In this document: positions 8,802 through 17,761 of the stretch, piece after piece | Numbering within the stretch: the stretch's first letter is position 1 | How the letters are laid out: every line of letters begins with the position of its first letter | DNA from: Clostridium sp. MD294 | GTDB taxonomy: Bacteria; Bacillota; Clostridia; Lachnospirales; Anaerotignaceae | Assembly: GCF_000364165.2 (NCBI RefSeq) | Contig: NZ_CP097810.1 | Location: forward strand, 1,676,130 to 1,740,129 | DNA: 64,000 nucleotides | Direction: 5' to 3' | Notes under the pieces: generated by a model | The model's input: the letters and a program-made list of their open reading frames with translations, nothing else | Databases searched by the model: none | Told to the model about the DNA's origin: nothing | Program-made: the position numbers and the translations under genes

Positions 8802-9944
8802 ATGAAAAAGAAATTAATAACAATGCTGTCAATGATACTTACAGGAGCTATGCTTTTTGGATTAGCAGGCTGTGGTGGTAATGGTGGAGGAAGTGGTGAC
8901 AATACAGACAATATAGCAGAGGGAACAACAGACAGCGGAAAACCTTCTTTTGTATTTGTATGTACAGGACAATTAGGCGACAAATCTTTTAATGACTCTG
9001 CAAATAATGGTGTAACACAAATTGCTGAAAAATTAGGCTGTGAAACAAGAGTAATTGAAATAGGACGTGACCAAACAAAATGGGAACCAACATTTCAGGA
9101 TTTAGCGGAAGAAGGAAAATATGATGTTATTATAACAAATGGTTCTAGTTCTTCAGAAGTAATTGAAAAAGTTTCAGAAGAATTTCCAGAACAAAAATTT
9201 GTTATGTTTGACTCAGAAATAGAAGATGGAAAATATCCAAATGTTTATGCTATTAGTTATAAACAAAATGAAGGTTCTTATTTAGCAGGTGTTTTAGCAG
9301 CACTTGTTACAACGTCTGATATGGAATATGCTAATGAAGATAAAAAAATAGGATTTGTAGGAGGTTCTGAACACCCTATTATAACAGACTTTTTAGTTGG
9401 CTATATTGAAGGAGCAAAATCTGTAGAACCAGATATTAAAGTGTATGTTTCTTATATTGGTTCATGGGACGACACAGCAAAAGGAAAAGAAACTGCTATA
9501 GCACAATATAATCAGGGTGTAGATATTATATTCCCAGCAGCAGAGCAGGCAGGTTTAGGCTGTGTGGAAGCTGCAACAGAAATGAATAAATATATTATAG
9601 GAGTGGACTCAGACCAAGCTATGCTTTTTAAAGATACTGATGAGGCAAAGGCAAATGTAATATTGACATCAGTGCTGAAAGAAGTAGGCAATTCTCTTGT
9701 GAGAATGGCAGAGATGGAAATAGAGGGCACAGTACCATATGGTGCATATGAAAGTTTGGGTATAAAAGAAGGAGGAGCAGGCATTGCAATAAATGAATAT
9801 TATGAGAAAAATGTCCCAGAAGACATTAGACAAAAAGTAAGTGAAGCAGAACAGCAAGTAATAGAGGGTAACGTACAAATTACTTCGGCATTAGGAGAAG
9901 ACCAAACAAAAGTACAGTCCATTATTAACTCTGTTGCACCATAA
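8802..9944 (+). CDS. BMP-family nucleoside-binding lipoprotein of an ABC transporter
   Basis: 380 residues. The signal peptide MKKKLITMLSMILTGAMLFG ends in the lipobox LAGC with the lipidated Cys at residue 24, followed by a Gly/Ser-rich linker. The mature part is a basic-membrane-protein (BMP/Med) fold: VFVCTGQLGDKSFNDSANNG, a DVIITNGSSSSE loop, KIGFVGGSEHPI, and DIIFPAAEQAG. Characterised members (BmpA/NupN, PnrA) bind purine nucleosides outside the membrane. The ATPase and two permeases follow directly. GGAG with a spaced ATG at 8802 sets the start. Confidence 0.92.
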   Translation: MKKKLITMLSMILTGAMLFGLAGCGGNGGGSGDNTDNIAEGTTDSGKPSFVFVCTGQLGDKSFNDSANNGVTQIAEKLGCETRVIEIGRDQTKWEPTFQDLAEEGKYDVIITNGSSSSEVIEKVSEEFPEQKFVMFDSEIEDGKYPNVYAISYKQNEGSYLAGVLAALVTTSDMEYANEDKKIGFVGGSEHPIITDFLVGYIEGAKSVEPDIKVYVSYIGSWDDTAKGKETAIAQYNQGVDIIFPAAEQAGLGCVEAATEMNKYIIGVDSDQAMLFKDTDEAKANVILTSVLKEVGNSLVRMAEMEIEGTVPYGAYESLGIKEGGAGIAINEYYEKNVPEDIRQKVSEAEQQVIEGNVQITSALGEDQTKVQSIINSVAP

Positions 9945-9967
9945 TAGAGTGTAAATAATTTACTTAA

Positions 9968-9993
9968 CCACCGCCTATATCAAAAGGCGGTGG
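9968..9993 (+). terminator. GC-rich stem-loop after the BMP gene (attenuator or processing site)
   Basis: Nine-base perfect arms CCACCGCCT and AGGCGGTGG flank an eight-base loop, with only a short T-run after it. Such a hairpin typically stabilises or partly terminates the mRNA so that the binding protein is made in excess over the ATPase and permeases. Confidence 0.6.
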
Positions 9994-10025
9994 ATTTGTA
10001 TAGCAGATAAAAGGAGGATTGTGAT

Positions 10026-11570
10026 ATGGGCAATGAGATATTGCGAATGGAAAATATTACAAAAATATATCCTAATGGAGTAATGGCAAATAAAGAAGTC
10101 AATTTATTTGTCAATGCTGGAGAGATACATGCACTAATGGGGGAGAATGGTGCAGGAAAAAGTACACTCATGAAAATATTATTTGGTATAGAACAAAAAG
10201 ACAGTGGAAAAATCTATTTTGATGGAAAAGAAATCAATACACAAAATGCAGCACAAACTATACAACTGGGTATTGGTATGGTACATCAACATTTTATGCT
10301 TGTGGAGTCTTTGAGGGTATATGAAAATGTTATATTAGGTATAGAACCAAAAAAGGGACTTTTTACAGATAAAGAAAGTGCGATACAATTAGTAAAAGAT
10401 ATGGCAAAAAAATATAATTTGAATGTTGACCCTATGGCAAGAGTTTGTGATATTTCTGTAGGAGTAAAACAAAAAGTAGAAATATTAAAAGTACTTGTAA
10501 GAGGAGCAAAGCTTTTAATATTAGACGAGCCTACCGCAGTATTAACACCACAAGAAACAAAAGAACTTTTTGAACAACTGTTGCTGTTAAAACAAAATGG
10601 ACATACCATAATATTCATATCACACAAAATAAAAGAAGTACGACAAATATGTGACAATATCACTGTTTTAAGAGGCGGAAAATATGTCGGAACAATGCCT
10701 GTAGCAAATTCTACAGAAGAAGAAATTTCCCGTTTTATGGTAGGGCGAGATGTAGTATTAAATGTCAATAAAAAACCAGCACAATTTGGAGAGATACTTT
10801 TGCAACTTCAAAATGTCAGTTATACTAATCAAGAAAATAAAAACATATTAAATAATGTGTCATTTGAGCTAAAAAGAGGACAGATATTAGGTGTTGCAGG
10901 AGTAGAGGGAAATGGACAGAATGAATTAGCAGAATGTATATTTGGTTTTTATAAAAATGTACAAGGAAAAATATTACTCAATGGAGAAGATATACTTCAA
11001 AAAAGTATTTATGATATTAGAAATTTAGGTGTTTCCTATATACCAGAAGACCGTATTAAAACAGGTGTAGCAAAAGATGTTACAATATGGGAAAATTTAG
11101 TATCTGATAGAATAGATAATAAAGCGTTAAAACAAAATGGACTTTTAAATCATAAAAAAATAATAGAAATGGCAAAATCATTAATAAAAGACTTTGCTAT
11201 ACTTTGTAAAAATGAACAACAACTTGTAGGTATGCTTTCAGGAGGAAATATGCAAAAAGTTGTTGTAGCAAGAGAATTTTCGTCAAATCCGGAACTTTTA
11301 ATTGCAAACCAACCTACAAGAGGTATAGATGTGGGAGCAAATGAATTTATATGGAAAAAAATAGTAGAGCAAAGAGATGCAGGAAAAGGAATATTATTGA
11401 TTTCTGCAGACTTAAATGAAGTAATGGAATTGAGTGATAGTATTGTTGTAATGTGTGATGGAGAAGTAGCAGCTTATTTTGAAAATAGCAAAGACATTAC
11501 AGAATATGATTTAGGATTGTATATGCTGGGAATTAAAAAGCAAACAGAACAAGAAAGGGAGGGAGCATAA
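10026..11570 (+). CDS. nupO: Nucleoside ABC transporter, double ATPase subunit
   Basis: 514 residues with two ABC modules in tandem, as in NupO/YufO and RbsA-type proteins. The first has Walker A GENGAGKST near residue 40, signature SVGVKQKVEI and Walker B LLILDEPT. The second has the atypical nucleotide loop GVEGNGQNEL, signature LSGGNMQKVVVAREF and LLIANQPTRGIDVG. It energises uptake of nucleosides delivered by the BMP lipoprotein. Start ATG 10026 follows AAAGGAGG. The stop codon abuts the ATG of the next gene with no spacer. Confidence 0.93.
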   Translation: MGNEILRMENITKIYPNGVMANKEVNLFVNAGEIHALMGENGAGKSTLMKILFGIEQKDSGKIYFDGKEINTQNAAQTIQLGIGMVHQHFMLVESLRVYENVILGIEPKKGLFTDKESAIQLVKDMAKKYNLNVDPMARVCDISVGVKQKVEILKVLVRGAKLLILDEPTAVLTPQETKELFEQLLLLKQNGHTIIFISHKIKEVRQICDNITVLRGGKYVGTMPVANSTEEEISRFMVGRDVVLNVNKKPAQFGEILLQLQNVSYTNQENKNILNNVSFELKRGQILGVAGVEGNGQNELAECIFGFYKNVQGKILLNGEDILQKSIYDIRNLGVSYIPEDRIKTGVAKDVTIWENLVSDRIDNKALKQNGLLNHKKIIEMAKSLIKDFAILCKNEQQLVGMLSGGNMQKVVVAREFSSNPELLIANQPTRGIDVGANEFIWKKIVEQRDAGKGILLISADLNEVMELSDSIVVMCDGEVAAYFENSKDITEYDLGLYMLGIKKQTEQEREGA

Positions 11571-12644
11571 ATGATATTGAAAAAAAATACATTAAATATT
11601 GTAGAAATATTAAGAACAATGGTAGCAATATTTTGCTCTCTTTTAATGGTATTTGCCATTATATTGCTTGTAAGTGAACAGCCTTTGTATGCACTTAAAG
11701 ACTTTTTAATAGGGCCTTTGACATCTGTGAGAAGAATGGGAAATGTTATAGAAGCAATGACACCATTAATATTTACAGGACTTTCTGTCACTATGCTTTA
11801 TAGAGCGGGATTATTTAATTTGGCTATGGAGGGAGCTTTTTTTATAGGAGCAGTAGCAGCGACAGCAGGAGCATTGTTATTTGATTTACCTCCAGTAATA
11901 AATTTAATTACAGCAATGATATTTGCTATGGTAGCAGGAGGCATTGTGACATTAATTCCAGCAATATTAAAAGTAAAATGTCATGCGAATGAATTAGTTA
12001 CATCACTGATGTTAAATTATGTATGTCTTTATTTGGGACTATATATTATTACAGCATTTTTTTATGACCCTCAAATGAACTCAAATTATTCTTATATGTT
12101 TGCGGATAGTATGGTATTACCAAAACTGTTTTCTAAAACTAGAATTAACACAGGCACTATTATTGCATTTGTGACAGTGATTATTGTATGGCTTATACTC
12201 AATAAAACATCATTTGGATATAAAGTCACATTAGTGGGAAAAAATGATACTATGGCAAAATATTCAGGTATTGCAGCAGGTAGCATGATTATAGGCTCTC
12301 AAGCATTGGGAGGTGTGATTGCAGGTCTGGGCGGTTCTGTAGAATTGTTTGGTATGTATCAAAGATTTCAGTATCAAGGACTACCCGGATATGGCTGGGA
12401 CGGTGTGTTAATTGCTATTGTGGCAAGGTATCAGGCAAAATATGTGCCTTTAGCAGCATTGTTTTTAGCTTATTTGAGAATTGGTGCAGATATTATGTCA
12501 AGAAATACAGATATACCATTTGAAATTGTTAAAATCATACAAGCGATAATGATAGTATTGATTTCTGCACAGGCAATATTAAGTAAATACCGTCAAAAAT
12601 TGGTAGTAAAAGAAGCCAAAGAGCTGGAAGAAATAAGGGGGTAA
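11571..12644 (+). CDS. nupP: Nucleoside ABC transporter permease 1
   Basis: 357 residues, BPD_transp_2 permease family like YufP/NupP. Multiple hydrophobic segments are visible from residue 13 on, with the conserved cytoplasmic loop LVGKNDTMAKYSGI and the Gly-rich GGVIAGLGGSVE segment. Its ATG begins directly after the stop of the ATPase gene (GGGAGGG within that gene's last codons), so the two are translationally coupled. It forms half of the membrane channel. Confidence 0.92.
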   Translation: MILKKNTLNIVEILRTMVAIFCSLLMVFAIILLVSEQPLYALKDFLIGPLTSVRRMGNVIEAMTPLIFTGLSVTMLYRAGLFNLAMEGAFFIGAVAATAGALLFDLPPVINLITAMIFAMVAGGIVTLIPAILKVKCHANELVTSLMLNYVCLYLGLYIITAFFYDPQMNSNYSYMFADSMVLPKLFSKTRINTGTIIAFVTVIIVWLILNKTSFGYKVTLVGKNDTMAKYSGIAAGSMIIGSQALGGVIAGLGGSVELFGMYQRFQYQGLPGYGWDGVLIAIVARYQAKYVPLAALFLAYLRIGADIMSRNTDIPFEIVKIIQAIMIVLISAQAILSKYRQKLVVKEAKELEEIRG

Positions 12645-12649
12645 ATGGT

Positions 12650-13555
12650 ATGATAAATGTAATATTTTCTACAGACTTTTTTTTCACAACCATTAGAGTT
12701 ATGACACCTATATTGTTTGCAGCACTGGCTTGTATGGTATTTACAAAAGGAGGAATAGACTCCATAGGAACAGAAGGTATTATGTTAACTTGTGCATTGG
12801 CAGCACCTTTAGGCAGTTATATTACAAAAAGTGCAATATTGGGTGTTATAGTTGCTATGATAATAGGGGCATTATTGTCTTGCCTTTTTGGGTATGTTAC
12901 AATATCATTAAAAAGTGAACCAGTGCTTGCAGGTATTGCGTTAAATACATTAGCAAGTGGTTTAACAATATTTATAATATATTATGCTACAGGAGAAAAA
13001 GGCTCTACACAAAGTTTAAATAATGCTACTGTGGCAAATGTACAAATCCCTTTTTTAAAAGAAATTCCTATCATAGGAGATATTTTTTCAGGACATAGTG
13101 TATTAACTTATTTAGCAATATTGATTACAATATTACTTGCATTTTTGATATATAAAACACCTACAGGATTGCGTATTCGTTCTGTAGGAGAAAATCCAGA
13201 AGCAGCAAAATCTGTAGGTATTTCTATACTAAAATATAAATATATTTCATTGATATTAGCAGGAGCATTGTGTGGATTAGGTGGAGCATATATGTCAATG
13301 AGCTATGTATCATTTTTTTCAAAAGAGATGGTTGCAGGAAGAGGATTTATAGGCATGGCAGCAGAGTCTATGGGTAGAGGTACACCATGGGGAGTAATGC
13401 TGTCGGCACTGTTATTTGGGGCAGCGGACTCTCTTGCTATAAGATTGCAACTTTTGCAGCTTCCAGCACAACTTATACAAACAATACCTTATGTTATAAC
13501 GATTGTAGCGATTGCAATTTATTCTTATTCACGCTCAAAACAGAAAAAAGGATAA
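12650..13555 (+). CDS. nupQ: Nucleoside ABC transporter permease 2
   Basis: 301 residues, the shorter YufQ/NupQ-type permease. Typical motifs are GGIDSIGTEGIMLTCALAA near the N terminus, the loop GLRIRSVGENPEAAKSVGI, and GLGGAYMSM. A ribosome site (AAGGGGG) lies inside the end of the first permease gene, five bases apart from it. It completes the BMP-type nucleoside importer. Confidence 0.92.
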   Translation: MINVIFSTDFFFTTIRVMTPILFAALACMVFTKGGIDSIGTEGIMLTCALAAPLGSYITKSAILGVIVAMIIGALLSCLFGYVTISLKSEPVLAGIALNTLASGLTIFIIYYATGEKGSTQSLNNATVANVQIPFLKEIPIIGDIFSGHSVLTYLAILITILLAFLIYKTPTGLRIRSVGENPEAAKSVGISILKYKYISLILAGALCGLGGAYMSMSYVSFFSKEMVAGRGFIGMAAESMGRGTPWGVMLSALLFGAADSLAIRLQLLQLPAQLIQTIPYVITIVAIAIYSYSRSKQKKG

Positions 13556-13573
13556 TGGTAAGGAAGTGATATT

Positions 13574-14995
13574 TTGAAAGCATGGGAATATGAAAGAAAA
13601 TGGATTGAAAATGCAATACCGCCTGATGTAGAACAAAGCTGTGAACAATATTGGAAAGAGTATGTTAAAGCAGGTATTGCAAGTGATGAAAAACTATTTA
13701 AAGATTGGTATAGTGAAGTACCTGGTTCTAAAGCACCCTGTCATTTGGTTGTGGCAGCAATACAAAGTATGCACAATAGAGGATATGATGTAACAGAAGC
13801 AGAAAAATATATTGATGCAGGGTTGCAGGCAGAAAAACAAAAAGATGGTAGTACAATACAACAAATTACATCTAAAATATATTATTTGCTTAATACAGCA
13901 AAAAAAGATACGAATTGTGAATACTGGAAGTATAAACAGTATAAAACATGGGAAGACATAGAAAAAGATGTTGTGTTTCCACAATGTAATAAAATAGATG
14001 TATTTTCAGAACAATTTGAACAAAAAATAAAACATGGCTGGTTAGGACAACTGATAGGGGGAGCATTAGGGACACAAATAGAAGGCTATACTACAGAAAA
14101 TATTTCTAAAAAATTTGGAGAAGTAACAGGATATTTAAGACAACCAGAAACATATAATGATGATATTACATATGAATTAGCATTTTTGCAAAGTTTTATA
14201 AAAAAAGGATATGATGTGACATCAGAGAATATAGCACAAGAATGGTTAGCACTGATAGCAGATGGATATTCTGCAGAAGAAACTGCATTATATAATTTAA
14301 GAAGAGGCATTATGCCTCCAGAAAGCGGTATAGTAAATAATTATTTTTGTGAATGGATAGGGGCACAAATGAGAACTGCAATACATGGTATGGTTGCACC
14401 TGCAAATCCTGGTATGGCAGCAAAATTGGCTGTATACGATAGTGTCATTTCTCATAGCAACAATGGTATCATAGGAGGAATGTTTAATGCAATGCTTGTT
14501 TCGTTAAGTTTTGTAGAAAAAGATGCCAAACAATTACTTGAAAAAACAATAGCATTACTGCCTCAGAAAAGTGAATATGCTTCTGTAGCAAATTATACTT
14601 TACAACAGTGCAAAAAATATGATACATGGCAGCAAGCATGGAAAATTTGTGAAAATCGTTTTAAGCAATATCATTGGATACATTGCTATCCTAATGTTGC
14701 AGCAGAAATTGTAGCATTGTGGTATGGTGAAAATGATTTTGAAAAAACTTGTCATATTATTTGTATGGAAGGGCAAGATGTAGATTGTACAGCAGCACCT
14801 ATATTAAATGCACTTGCAATATTAATTGACTTTGAAAAAATAAACCAACAGAAATATGTTGAACCAATAGGGGACACTATTTATACTATAATGAGAAAAT
14901 TTCAAAAAATTAGTATACAGCAGTTGTGTTGTGATACGGTACAGTCTGTAAGAAATGCGTTAAATCAATGGGAACAGAAGGAGAGAGAAAAGTGA
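13574..14995 (+). CDS. ADP-ribosylglycohydrolase family protein
   Basis: 473 residues from a TTG start with AGGAAGTG upstream. A helical N-terminal extension (1-150) precedes the ARH fold: HGWLGQLIGGALGTQIEGY, the metal-binding-type NDDITYELAFL, HSNNGIIGGMFNAML, and DVDCTAAPILNALAIL near the C terminus. The last is the usual D-x-D-x/AA metal motif of ARH enzymes. Family members remove ADP-ribose or split related N-glycosidic bonds with Mg2+. In a nucleoside-uptake operon, hydrolysis of an ADP-ribose-like or nucleoside substrate that yields ribose for the kinases is a reasonable inference; the substrate is not known. The gene ends in a GTGA overlap with the next. Confidence 0.82.
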   Translation: MKAWEYERKWIENAIPPDVEQSCEQYWKEYVKAGIASDEKLFKDWYSEVPGSKAPCHLVVAAIQSMHNRGYDVTEAEKYIDAGLQAEKQKDGSTIQQITSKIYYLLNTAKKDTNCEYWKYKQYKTWEDIEKDVVFPQCNKIDVFSEQFEQKIKHGWLGQLIGGALGTQIEGYTTENISKKFGEVTGYLRQPETYNDDITYELAFLQSFIKKGYDVTSENIAQEWLALIADGYSAEETALYNLRRGIMPPESGIVNNYFCEWIGAQMRTAIHGMVAPANPGMAAKLAVYDSVISHSNNGIIGGMFNAMLVSLSFVEKDAKQLLEKTIALLPQKSEYASVANYTLQQCKKYDTWQQAWKICENRFKQYHWIHCYPNVAAEIVALWYGENDFEKTCHIICMEGQDVDCTAAPILNALAILIDFEKINQQKYVEPIGDTIYTIMRKFQKISIQQLCCDTVQSVRNALNQWEQKEREK

Positions 14996-15573
14996 AAATA
15001 TTGTTTATTAATGCATGTGCAAGAGAAAATTCCAGAACATTAGAATTATGTAAATATTTTTTAGAAAATTATGAAAAAAACCATAGACATATTGAAATAG
15101 AACAAGTTTCTCTTTTTGGTGGAGCGGAATTAAAACCTATGACAGAAGAAACATTAAAAGAAAGAGAAGAATTAATTGCAAAAAGAGATTGGGAAAATAG
15201 TAAAATGATGTATGCTTTGCAGTTTCATGAAGCAGAAAAAATTGTAATAGGAGCACCTTATTGGGATTGCAGTTTTCCCTCTATGTTAAAGGTTTATATA
15301 GAAAATATTATGGTATCAAAATTAAACTTTTTGTATCAAGAGGATAGATATGTGGGACTGTGCAGAGGAAAAAAAATGCTTTATATCTCTACCGCTGGAG
15401 GAGATGCAGAGAGAAATATGGGATTTGATTATGTTAGAAAAGTATTAAAAATGTTAGGAAACTATCAATGTAAATATATACATGCTGATAATTTAGATGT
15501 ACAAGGGTCAGATATACAAGAAATTATGAAAAAAGCAAAATTAAGATTGAATGAAACAGTAAAAAGATGGTAA
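14992..15573 (+). CDS. Flavodoxin-fold NAD(P)H-dependent oxidoreductase
   Basis: 193 residues from the GTG at 14992, which overlaps the preceding stop as GTGA and has GAAGGAGAG upstream; the longer ATG at 14968 has no such site. The fold matches AcpD/NQO-type FMN reductases: KILFINACARENSRTLELCKYFL (phosphate-binding loop), VIGAPYWDCSFPSMLKVYIE (FMN-contacting), and LYISTAGG. It would reduce quinones or azo compounds, or act on an unknown metabolite, in the cytoplasm. Tight coupling to the ARH gene suggests a joint role, but no direct link is visible. Confidence 0.82.
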   Translation: MKILFINACARENSRTLELCKYFLENYEKNHRHIEIEQVSLFGGAELKPMTEETLKEREELIAKRDWENSKMMYALQFHEAEKIVIGAPYWDCSFPSMLKVYIENIMVSKLNFLYQEDRYVGLCRGKKMLYISTAGGDAERNMGFDYVRKVLKMLGNYQCKYIHADNLDVQGSDIQEIMKKAKLRLNETVKRW

Positions 15574-15631
15574 TTTAAATTATATTAAAGAAATAAAATA
15601 TAAATTAATACTATGTCTAAAATGACAAATA

Positions 15632-15664
15632 AAATAACTTTACATTTTGTGAGGTTATTTTTTT
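15632..15664 (+). terminator. Terminator ending the nucleoside operon
   Basis: Seven-base arms AAATAAC (15632-15638) and GTTATTT (15654-15660) with a long loop, running into about ten T residues. Confidence 0.6.
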
Positions 15665-15755
15665 GTAAAAAAATTTTGTTATTATAAATATTCTACCCAA
15701 ATATTATATAATATGTTATGATAAAAGGCAAAATGGAAAGGAGAGAAATACAAAA

Positions 15756-16628
15756 GTGATAATCAAAATAATTTGTGGATTTTTTATGGCATTAGCAGAC
15801 AGCGTTCCAGGTGTGTCTGGAGGAACAATAGCATTTTTGTTAGGACAGTATGACAATTTTATTAACTCTTTAAATGATGTAGTAGCAGGAACAATGAAAC
15901 AAAGAAAAAAGGCAATTCATTTTCTATTACAGCTTATGATAGGTTGGATAGTAGGATTTATATTAGCAGTAATGATATTGACAACAGTATTTGAAAAACA
16001 TATTTATCAAGTCAGTTCTTTGTTTTTAGGATTTATTGTGTTTTCTATACCTGTTGTAACAAGAGAAGAAAGAAAATACTTTTTAGGACATGGTAAAAAT
16101 ATTGTATATATGATAGCAGGTATTGCTATTGTAGTACTAATTACTTATTTAAATACTACAGCAACAAAACAAAACTCTTTTGACTTACTGCATATGTCTG
16201 TAGCAACAGCATTATATTTATTTGTAGCAGCAATGATAGCAATATCTGCAATGGTATTGCCTGGAATATCAGGAAGTACATTATTATTGATATTTGGATT
16301 GTATGTACCAGTAATGAACTGTATAAAAAGTGTGTTATCATTTCAATTAGAAGCATTACCTGCTGTAATAGTGTTTGGTATGGGAATTATTGTAGGAATT
16401 GTAACAATAGTAAGACTTGTTAAAATTGCATTAGAGAAATTTCGCTCTCAAACGGTGTACAGCATATTAGGACTTATGATAGGGTCATTATATGCTATAG
16501 TGATGGGAGCGACAACATTAGAAGTTCCAAAAGAAGCTATGAGTATTTCCACATTTAGCATTGTATTTTTTGCAATAGGGGGCATAATGATAATAGCATT
16601 GCAAATGCTTAAAAAGATACAATCATAA
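15756..16628 (+). CDS. popT: DUF368 membrane protein, probable undecaprenyl-phosphate translocase
   Basis: 290 residues from a GTG start with AAGGAG 12 bases upstream. The DUF368 hallmarks are GFFMALADSVPGVSGGTIAFLLGQYD at the N terminus and a related repeat ISAMVLPGISGSTLLLIFGLY in the second half, an inverted-repeat architecture, with several other hydrophobic segments. DUF368 proteins (PopT) have been shown to recycle undecaprenyl phosphate from the outer to the inner leaflet for cell-wall synthesis. It stands alone between two terminators. Confidence 0.88.
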   Translation: MIIKIICGFFMALADSVPGVSGGTIAFLLGQYDNFINSLNDVVAGTMKQRKKAIHFLLQLMIGWIVGFILAVMILTTVFEKHIYQVSSLFLGFIVFSIPVVTREERKYFLGHGKNIVYMIAGIAIVVLITYLNTTATKQNSFDLLHMSVATALYLFVAAMIAISAMVLPGISGSTLLLIFGLYVPVMNCIKSVLSFQLEALPAVIVFGMGIIVGIVTIVRLVKIALEKFRSQTVYSILGLMIGSLYAIVMGATTLEVPKEAMSISTFSIVFFAIGGIMIIALQMLKKIQS

Positions 16629-16639
16629 AATAAAAAAAA

Positions 16640-16657
16640 TGAGGGTTTTTCCCCTCA
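16640..16657. terminator. Bidirectional terminator between popT and purE
   Basis: Arms TGAGGG (16640-16645) and CCCTCA (16652-16657), with an A-run on one side and a T-run on the other. It lies between two convergent genes and serves both. Confidence 0.75.
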
Positions 16658-17173
16658 CTATTTTTGTTCTAAATATTGAGCATAGCCTATTGTTTCAAGT
16701 TTTTGGGCTTTTTGTTCTACCATATCAAGAAGTCCTTTTTTGTAGTCAGCAACTTTTTGTAATACCTCTGGCTGAAATGCCCCTATTATTTGAGCAGCAA
16801 GCAAACCTGCATTTTGTGCACCATTTATAGCAACAGTAGCAACAGGTATGCCTGGAGGCATTTGACAAATAGAATATAAAGAGTCTACACCGCTTAATGT
16901 AGATGTTTTAACAGGTACACCTATTACAGGCAAAGGAGTTAAAGCGGCAGTCATACCTGGAAGATGCGCTGCACCGCCTGCTCCTGCAATAATGACTTTT
17001 AGTCCTTTTTCTACAGCAGATTGAGCATAGTCATACATTTTTTGAGGTGTTCTGTGAGCAGAAATAATTGTTAATTCATAGGGAATAGAAAGTTTATCTA
17101 ATATTTTAGCGGCTTCACTCATAACAGGCAAATCAGAGTCGCTTCCCATAATAATACCGACAAGTGCTTTCAT
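16658..17173 (-). CDS. purE: N5-carboxyaminoimidazole ribonucleotide mutase (class I PurE)
   Basis: 171 residues. The signature motifs are [13 protein letters not shown] near the N terminus, SAHRTP (catalytic His) and [12 protein letters not shown]. It interconverts N5-CAIR and CAIR in purine synthesis. On the minus strand GGAGGTTAATT precedes the ATG. It stands alone, not with purK or other pur genes, and is divergent from secG. Confidence 0.96.
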   Translation of the reverse strand: MKALVGIIMGSDSDLPVMSEAAKILDKLSIPYELTIISAHRTPQKMYDYAQSAVEKGLKVIIAGAGGAAHLPGMTAALTPLPVIGVPVKTSTLSGVDSLYSICQMPPGIPVATVAINGAQNAGLLAAQIIGAFQPEVLQKVADYKKGLLDMVEQKAQKLETIGYAQYLEQK

Positions 17174-17330
17174 AATAATTAACCTCCTTAAATAAAGTAT
17201 TGTGTCAAAAATATTTTATCACAATAAAACAAAAAACAAAAGAATAATATTTTTATTGCTTGTTACTATAATTTATGTTAAAATAGCAATAATGTATTCA
17301 AATTATATAGAAAGGAGTATTAAAATAAAT

Positions 17331-17642
17331 ATGGAAACAGATACAACAAATGTCGTTGCAAATGCAGCAGATAGTGCAGGCACAGTAGCAGTAAACAGCG
17401 TTAACACAGCAGTATTTGTATTAGCAGTAGTGCTCATTATTGTAAGCATAGTGTTGTGTATTATCATATTATTGCAGTCAAAACGTTCTGCGGGCTTGGG
17501 TGCAGTGAGTGCCGTAAGTAGTGCAGACACCTATTGGAGCAGAAATAAAGGCAATTCTATGGAAGGTGCATTAGAAAGATATACCAAAATTGGTGGTGCA
17601 TTGTTTATGATAATTGCTTTTATAATAAACCTTTTGAGCTGA
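17331..17642 (+). CDS. secG: Preprotein translocase subunit SecG
   Basis: 103 residues from the ATG at 17331, with AAAGGAG 13 bases upstream. It shows two hydrophobic helices (FVLAVVLIIVSIVLCIIILL and GGALFMIIAFIINLL) around the conserved QSKRSAGLGAVS loop. A Ser/Ala/Asn-rich segment precedes the first helix. SecG assists SecYE during protein export. It precedes rnr, a common Firmicute arrangement. Confidence 0.92.
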   Translation: METDTTNVVANAADSAGTVAVNSVNTAVFVLAVVLIIVSIVLCIIILLQSKRSAGLGAVSAVSSADTYWSRNKGNSMEGALERYTKIGGALFMIIAFIINLLS

Positions 17643-17700
17643 TAAAGTATCATAAGGAAAAAAACATCTCTAGTAAATGATGGTATGTGAGCAAAATAAG

Positions 17701-17726
17701 AAGGGGGCACAGTTGTGTCCCTTTTT
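17701..17726 (+). terminator. Terminator after secG
   Basis: Stem 17701-17711 with 17714-17724 (arm core GGGGGCACA) and a T-run. It separates secG from rnr. Confidence 0.75.
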
Positions 17727-17761
17727 GTGTATCATAACAATGTAGAAAAAGGAGGAAACAC

